10,496 bases of DNA, taken from SbD1 sp049300095. GTDB taxonomy: Bacteria > Desulfobacterota > Syntrophobacteria > Syntrophobacterales > Syntrophobacteraceae. Shown here in pieces: positions 6,238 to 10,496 of this stretch. The position numbers were made by a program, and so were the translations under genes. The notes beneath the pieces were generated by a model, which did not search any database, was not told the origin of the DNA, and saw only the letters and a program-made list of their open reading frames with translations. Location of the stretch: the NCBI GenBank assembly GCA_049300095.1, contig JBAQYM010000002.1, positions 1 to 10,496 on the forward strand. Reading direction: 5' to 3'. Within the stretch, counting starts at the first letter, position 1. Every line of letters starts with the position of its first letter.

Positions 6238-6266
6238 TTGATAAAACCTCGATGGGGTTGTAGTAT
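6238..6266 (+). promoter_or_regulatory. Candidate sigma70 promoter for the HEPN-like gene
   Basis: TTGATA (6238-6243) and TAGTAT (6261-6266) have a 17-base spacer, directly after the terminator. Transcription from here would give a leader of about 170 bases before the ATG at 6446. This agrees with the gene being an independent unit. Confidence 0.45.
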
Positions 6267-6273
6267 TTGCCGT

Positions 6274-6433
6274 GTTGGTAGCGAGTTGGTGGCCCTAATA
6301 TGAAGCAGTGTGCAATTGCCCGTAGGGATACATGTGACACCGCACGGTGACGATTAAATGTCTTACCATCGGTCGAGTCCGGTGGGCGGGAAAAGAATTC
6401 GACTGAACCGGGCAGCTTTATTTGGCCGGGACT
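6274..6433 (+). other. Long untranslated leader with small hairpins
   Basis: No ORF with a ribosome binding site was seen in this stretch. It contains CACCG-CA-CGGTG (about 6340-6351), and CCATCGG paired with CCGGTGG around TCGAGT (about 6367-6386). It does not match any riboswitch or small RNA class I know. Confidence 0.3.
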
Positions 6434-6445
6434 GAAGGAAAAACA

Positions 6446-7870
6446 ATGGATGACCTTACAAAGATAGATCCTACAGATCTAATTGATCCTCAGGCTCAAG
6501 TGATTGTCCGCTTTCTCGAACAAATGGGCTTACCCTCAGATAACATAATTGCTGAACAAACGGAGCGTGCAATTATCGGGAAAAATTTACCTGCATATAT
6601 TGAATCATTACCGCCTGATATCAAGAGAAATGCCCGGTATTTATCAAAGTTTGTAGTTGGTGCAGGTTTCGGATTGTTTGACTATTCGCTCAATTCTATT
6701 TGGAACGAAGTCGTTTTAGATCTTAGAAAGAAAGCTATCGCCTATGGAATCGATATTTTCTTTGATTCCGCAGTTGGAGGCAAGGCAAGAGACTTCTACA
6801 AGGCGGAAGATGATCTAGCTTATTTGAAAGACTCTGTATTGCTTGATACTTGCAGAAAACTTGAACTGATATCGGATACTACATACAAAAAGCTCAAACA
6901 CATTCTCGAAATGCGAAACGACATCGGCATTTCACATCCGACAAACTACAGCATAAACGCCTTTGAACTCCTTGGGTGGCTTCAAACTTGCGTCAAAGAT
7001 GTCTTGAACGACCGCCCTACCGAAGCTGCGATTCAAGTGCAAGCTTTTATTCAGAATCTGAAAACATGTAAAGATCCGATTGATACTGCCACACAGAAGA
7101 CAATTGAAGGAAAAGTAATTGAGCTTGCTACTCATCATTTAGCAAGCATTATCAGGACTACGTTTGGAATTTATGTTTCTCCAGACACCGAGCCCCAAGT
7201 CCGCAAGAATATATCGCTCATTGTCCCTGCTATTTGGAATAATTGTGGTGACGACCCGAAATTTAAACTAGGTCTTATTCTAGAAGGCTATAACACCAAT
7301 CTATACAGGGATAAATATCACTTGGGAGAAGAGTTTTTTCAAGTCGTCAATGGCAATCAATATCGATCTCCAAACGAACGCGCAGTAATTGTCGATACTT
7401 TGCTCGATGAACTGCTTGAAAAACACAATGGATGGGACAATTTTCATCACGAAGCACCCGTTGCAAGCTCAATAGCATCATACATTCAGGAACATAGTGA
7501 TATTTTGCCTAATAACGCTGATAAATTGGTGAAAGTAATGCTAATATGTCGAATAGGCAGGGATGTTGCTTATTGTAATGGAGTATCCCCGAGAGGAAAA
7601 CAATACTACGACCACATCCTTTCGATACTTGGTGATAAATATGTTCCACTTGCAATGGCAGCAATGACTCATTACGAAATCCAAGGAAAGCTTGTATTTA
7701 CCTCATGCTGTATTAAAGCTAAGGCAGCCATGGAAATAGTTAAGCGAAGTGTAGTCAATAATAGATTGATTGAGTGCCTTGACTTTATAATCGGCAACAT
7801 CGAAGCTAACGGAAGATGCGTGTTTGATACTCGTTTCAAAAAGCTAACTGCAAGCTATATTAAATGGTAG
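6446..7870 (+). CDS. HEPN-like domain protein of 474 residues, candidate defence gene
   Basis: The start ATG 6446 follows GAAGGAA (6434-6440); an upstream in-frame TTG at 6422 lacks a binding site. Residues 120-185 form a helical segment with EMRNDIGISHPTNYSINAFE. R157-N158 followed six residues later by H164 fits the RX4-6H signature of HEPN RNases, in which an Arg/His pair cuts RNA, and the flanking LLGWLQTCVKDVL helix suits the four-helix bundle. The regions before (1-110) and after (190-474) are mostly helical and unassigned; no ATPase or methylase motif is seen. Cysteines 419-422 (TSCC) do not form a zinc ribbon. The gene has its own promoter, sits behind a terminator, and is AT-richer than its surroundings, all features of acquired cargo. 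HEPN proteins act in abortive infection, toxin-antitoxin and CRISPR systems, but no antitoxin gene is adjacent. RNase activity is an inference. Confidence 0.7.
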   Translation: MDDLTKIDPTDLIDPQAQVIVRFLEQMGLPSDNIIAEQTERAIIGKNLPAYIESLPPDIKRNARYLSKFVVGAGFGLFDYSLNSIWNEVVLDLRKKAIAYGIDIFFDSAVGGKARDFYKAEDDLAYLKDSVLLDTCRKLELISDTTYKKLKHILEMRNDIGISHPTNYSINAFELLGWLQTCVKDVLNDRPTEAAIQVQAFIQNLKTCKDPIDTATQKTIEGKVIELATHHLASIIRTTFGIYVSPDTEPQVRKNISLIVPAIWNNCGDDPKFKLGLILEGYNTNLYRDKYHLGEEFFQVVNGNQYRSPNERAVIVDTLLDELLEKHNGWDNFHHEAPVASSIASYIQEHSDILPNNADKLVKVMLICRIGRDVAYCNGVSPRGKQYYDHILSILGDKYVPLAMAAMTHYEIQGKLVFTSCCIKAKAAMEIVKRSVVNNRLIECLDFIIGNIEANGRCVFDTRFKKLTASYIKW

Positions 7871-8526
7871 CATAACAAGCTCTTGCAGTGTAGCGCTAAC
7901 CCGATCCATATCATACTTTGAGCATAAGGATTTACAACCCCCGGATGCTGACAAGGAAGAGGCATGCGGACACTTCCGGTGCCCTCCTGTAGATCATGTA
8001 TTCCATTTGCGTCCACCGAGTGTCCGGACAGTTGCTTGCAAACAACGACCCCTGGCTCGCATCTGGTGCCCCCCTTGCGGTGTTGCACATGCCGGGCAGA
8101 CACCTGCAGATCGGCTCTGGGGCTTTATCACTGCGAGTTCGATTCTTGCCTCCCCCATTCAACATAGTAAACAAAATGAGTTAAGAATTAGTGTGGCGCG
8201 GCTGAATCACAGTAGACTCTCATAACGCGAAAGGCCAAGCCGCCACACAATTCGCATTGAATTAAGCCGGGCCAAGATATGGAAATTTAACACTTACAGG
8301 CTTTGAGCGTCGGGCAATCGGGCTTCGCCAGGGTGGGATTGTATGGGTCGGGGAACCGAAAGAAAAGGGAAATCCTCATTCTCGATCTGGCAAGAAACGA
8401 TATCTCGCAGGCTGCCCTCATGCTCCGCAGGCTGATTGGTTACATGAGAGCAAAGGAGTGCACTGACGAGAAACGAGAGTTTTTCACCTGGGCATGGCGT
8501 TGTGTGTGAGGGTTTTGTTTTACTCG
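7871..8526. other. Gene-poor region between the HEPN-like gene and the IS91-type cassette
   Basis: I see no ORF with natural composition or a good ribosome binding site on either strand. The region contains an inverted pair CGGACACT (7967-7974) and AGTGTCCG (8019-8026). It also has a sequence resembling the T-arm and acceptor end of a tRNA at 8133-8157, without a matching cloverleaf upstream, and a larger imperfect palindrome at 8186-8252. The last 200 bases probably contain the non-coding terminal part of the IS91-type element. Confidence 0.4.
8186..8252. repeat. Imperfect inverted repeat, possible element end
   Basis: The left arm AATTAGTGTGGCGCGGCT (8186-8203) pairs with the right arm AGCCGCCACACAATT (8238-8252). 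One A and one CG dinucleotide bulge from the left arm, and the loop is about 34 bases. IS91-family ends carry palindromes, so this may mark the cassette's left limit, but it could equally be a hairpin element of its own. No T-run follows. Confidence 0.4.
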
Positions 8527-9627
8527 TCATGGGGGTCCCCTGGTGCGAGCGCGCCTTACGGTTTTGAGCAACCTTAGGTCCCCGCCGCAAAGTGGACAAA
8601 AAAGGGTGTCGGGGCTTTGCGGGCGAGGGAGTTTTTCCGGTTTGGCCGGACTCAGGATGGATGCCAGGACTGAGTTTGTCCTCAAGACATTTTGAACGAT
8701 CTTAAGCGTCTTTCGATTCGAAGGACTCAAGAGACCGTAATACCTGACTTTATGAAAACCGTGTGGAAGGACATGCTGTAGGAATCTGCGGATGAACTCC
8801 ATGGCGTTTAGTGTCATTTGGCGGGAGGCCCCGCTATCGGATTCTCGGTATCGAAATGTAACCGATGAGTCATCGAGATATTCTATTCGATTATTGGAGA
8901 GGGCTACGCGGTATACATAGGGAGCAAGATACTTCAGCGCCGCCTCGCCCGAGCCCACGGGTTTGGAGTGGACAACCCACGACTTTTTAAAGACCCTCTG
9001 ATCGGCTGGGCCGAGGAGACCTTGTGTCTTAAGCCCTTGGCGGAACTTGGCTCTAAAAATAGTGGAAAGGGCCTTCACCGGGACGAAGAACTTTTTCCCG
9101 GAGGGAAGCCATCGGTTGTCCGGGGAGAGACCGCCACCGGCGATGATGTAATGGACATGGGGGTGATAGGAAAGATCACGCCCCCATGTATGGAGAACAC
9201 CGACCATGGCGATGCGGCCTCCAACGAATTTCGGGTCCAGGGCGAGTTTCTTCAGAGCTTCGGCCGAAGCCTCGAAGAGCAGATTATAGACGACATTGTG
9301 ATTGGACCGGGCAAGCGGTCGAAGCCCTTCGGGTATGGTGAAGGTTATAAGGAAGTAATTTTCAGGAAGCAGCAGGTCAAGCTGTTCATCGAGCCAAAGA
9401 TCGGTGCTGTCATTGCCGCATCTGGGACAGTGGCGGTTTTTGCAGGAGTGGTAGCTGTAGCGGACCTTATCGCACTGGCGACAAAGATAGACGTGGCCGC
9501 CCATGGACTCCGTGCGGCAGTTTTCTATATCCTCCATGGCCTTTAGGTGCGAAGGGAGCATGCGATCTGCGAACTTGCTCCGGTACTCCGGGCCATGGCG
9601 GGAAAAGATGTCCGCCAACTCCGGCAT
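8527..9627 (-). CDS. tnpA: IS91-family Y2/HUH rolling-circle transposase
   Basis: The 366-residue product should nick and transfer one DNA strand during rolling-circle transposition. An N-terminal zinc ribbon (about 45-72) contains LCRQCDKV and SCKNRHCPRC. The HUH metal site lies in SYHPHVHYIIAGGG, with H157 and H159. Tyrosines in YLAPYVYRVA (Y233, Y237, Y239) are the candidate nucleophiles. A second CPLCGG pair lies near the C-terminus (344-349), and the protein ends in a basic RRARTRGPP. Length and motif order fit the IS91 family (usually about 370-430), so it appears complete. It begins 15 bases after the tyrosine recombinase stop, with GGAAAGG just before the ATG, indicating one transcription unit. 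The codon composition is GC-richer than the HEPN-like gene beside it. Confidence 0.92.
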   Translation of the reverse strand: MPELADIFSRHGPEYRSKFADRMLPSHLKAMEDIENCRTESMGGHVYLCRQCDKVRYSYHSCKNRHCPRCGNDSTDLWLDEQLDLLLPENYFLITFTIPEGLRPLARSNHNVVYNLLFEASAEALKKLALDPKFVGGRIAMVGVLHTWGRDLSYHPHVHYIIAGGGLSPDNRWLPSGKKFFVPVKALSTIFRAKFRQGLKTQGLLGPADQRVFKKSWVVHSKPVGSGEAALKYLAPYVYRVALSNNRIEYLDDSSVTFRYRESDSGASRQMTLNAMEFIRRFLQHVLPHGFHKVRYYGLLSPSNRKTLKIVQNVLRTNSVLASILSPAKPEKLPRPQSPDTLFCPLCGGDLRLLKTVRRARTRGPP

Positions 9628-9642
9628 GGCCTTTCCAATCGA

Positions 9643-10496
9643 TCAGAGATCGTTCATCAGTTCGTTGATGGACTGGGATGCCGCATCAATGGTCTTGGCC
9701 GTGAGGTGAGTGTAGATGGATGTAGTGGTGGGTGATCTGTGGCCGAGGTACTCCTGGATAAGCCTTAGATTTACTCCCGCCTCCAGCAGATGGGTGGCGT
9801 AGCTGTGTCTGAGTGTATGGACACAGGCATTCTTATTGATTTTGCTTTTCTTCAGTGCGTTTTTGAAAACGAACCAGACAGTGGATCTCGGCATAGGTTC
9901 GGGTTCTTTGGTAGTTGCTGGAACATTTTTTCGTTTTCTTTCGGGCGCGGGAAAGAGCCATGTTGGACACCGATGAGCTTTCCATTGCTCGCGCAGTAAG
10001 TGCAGGGTCCTCTGAGGCAGGGGAACATACCGGTCCTTGTTTCCTTTACCTGCATGTATGTGGATGAGTCCCCTGGCGCTGTCGATATCACGGACCTGGA
10101 GATGGGTCCCTTCCTGAAGTCTCAGGCCGCAGGAGTATATCGTGGCGAGACATACCCGGTATCGGAGCAAACGCACATTGGAAAGAATACGGCGCACCTC
10201 GTCGGGGCTCAGAATCACGGGCAGCTTCTTCTGTCGTTCTGCCCTAACAAAATCGAGTATGGGCCAGTCGCGTTTGATCGTATTCTCATAAAAGAACTTG
10301 ATGCCGCATAGAGCGATGGTGCTGGTGCTTCGGGACCACTTCTTGACGTTTTTGACGTAGAGGAAATAATCACGGAGTTCCTCCTCGGTGATCTTGTCGG
10401 GGGATTTTTGGAAGTGCTCGGCCAATAGCCGCACGGCGCGAACATACCTGTGCTGGGTAACAACGCCCAATCCCCGCAACTGAAGGTCTTCGATCA
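9643..10496 (-). CDS. Tyrosine recombinase (phage integrase family), start at or beyond the window edge
   Basis: The frame is open to the right edge. Before the in-window TTG at 10477-10479 the frame continues with IEDLQ, and the last two bases read TG on this strand. An ATG one base outside the window (giving MIEDLQLRGL) is therefore probable. Numbered from that TTG, an N-terminal SAM-like core-binding domain (TQHRYVRAVRLLAEHF) is followed by the catalytic domain: R120 in YSCGLRLQEG, a lysine in AGKGNKDRYVPLP, H221 and R224 in HTLRHSYATHLLE, H247 in LGHRS, and the nucleophile Y256 in TSIYTHL. All active-site residues are present. It is encoded just before the IS91-type transposase, an arrangement found in a subset of IS91-like elements. 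It may resolve or integrate the element, but this pairing is not mechanistically understood from sequence. Confidence 0.92.
   Translation of the reverse strand, partial: IEDLQLRGLGVVTQHRYVRAVRLLAEHFQKSPDKITEEELRDYFLYVKNVKKWSRSTSTIALCGIKFFYENTIKRDWPILDFVRAERQKKLPVILSPDEVRRILSNVRLLRYRVCLATIYSCGLRLQEGTHLQVRDIDSARGLIHIHAGKGNKDRYVPLPQRTLHLLREQWKAHRCPTWLFPAPERKRKNVPATTKEPEPMPRSTVWFVFKNALKKSKINKNACVHTLRHSYATHLLEAGVNLRLIQEYLGHRSPTTTSIYTHLTAKTIDAASQSINELMNDL

Larger units (their letters stand above)
8303..10496 (-). mobile_element. IS91-type cassette: tyrosine recombinase plus Y2 transposase, right end outside the window
   Basis: Two adjacent minus-strand genes form the cassette. The left limit is uncertain: it lies somewhere between the transposase stop at 8527 and the palindrome at 8186-8252, and 8303 is only an approximate bound. 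IS91-family elements lack terminal inverted repeats and target duplications, so the ends cannot be set from this sequence alone. Confidence 0.65.

Noticed and set aside
8133..8157. A complete tRNA gene
   Set aside because: Only the T-arm and acceptor strand can be drawn. No D-arm, anticodon arm or matching 5' GGGGGAG strand occurs at the right distance.
7964..8184. Short cysteine-rich plus-strand frames
   Set aside because: Several overlapping frames of odd composition lack ribosome binding sites and resemble no known family.
8968..9546. Plus-strand 192-codon frame opposite the IS91-type transposase
   Set aside because: It is antisense to a well-supported gene with all catalytic motifs, and its product has no recognisable domain.

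Overview
The window looks like accessory DNA of a free-living, mid-GC Gram-negative bacterium. Codon use, small phage-type genes and the IS91-type cassette recall Desulfobacterota/Syntrophobacter-like genomes, but no housekeeping gene is present, so this assignment is only an inference. No rRNA, complete tRNA or CRISPR array is visible.

Layout. (1) Positions 1-124 look like the non-coding end of an IS21-family element: two copies of a GCGGACA repeat and a terminal TTGACA. (2) Positions 200-6190 are a prophage-like or integrative-element early region, all on the + strand: a small serine recombinase, an overlapping MerR/excisionase-like gene that is broken, a tiny membrane protein, a large unrecognised AT-richer gene (1528-2826), a Cro-like HTH protein, a small protein, a phage-type replication protein split over two frames, a DnaB helicase that stops just after Walker A, and four small phage-type ORFs. 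These genes are tightly packed with stop/start overlaps, and the run closes with a strong UUCG-loop terminator at 6163-6189. (3) Positions 6190-7870 hold a promoter, a structured leader and an AT-richer gene for a 474-residue protein with a HEPN-like RN(x5)H motif, a candidate defence cargo gene. (4) Positions 7871-8526 have no convincing gene but contain inverted repeats. (5) Positions 8527-10496 on the minus strand are a two-gene IS91-type cassette: a tyrosine recombinase entering from the right edge, followed by a Y2/HUH transposase.

How it works together. The serine recombinase and excisionase would have mobilised the element, the HTH protein would have controlled it, and the replication protein plus DnaB would have replicated it. 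The main pattern is decay: the excisionase, the replication protein, dnaB and the Cys-rich gene at 5883 all carry frameshifts or truncations, and possibly the 3214 gene does too. The recombinase, the two large unrecognised genes and the IS91 cassette remain open. A simple reading is an inactivated prophage or integrative element, invaded by IS elements, that still carries two intact cargo genes of unknown function.
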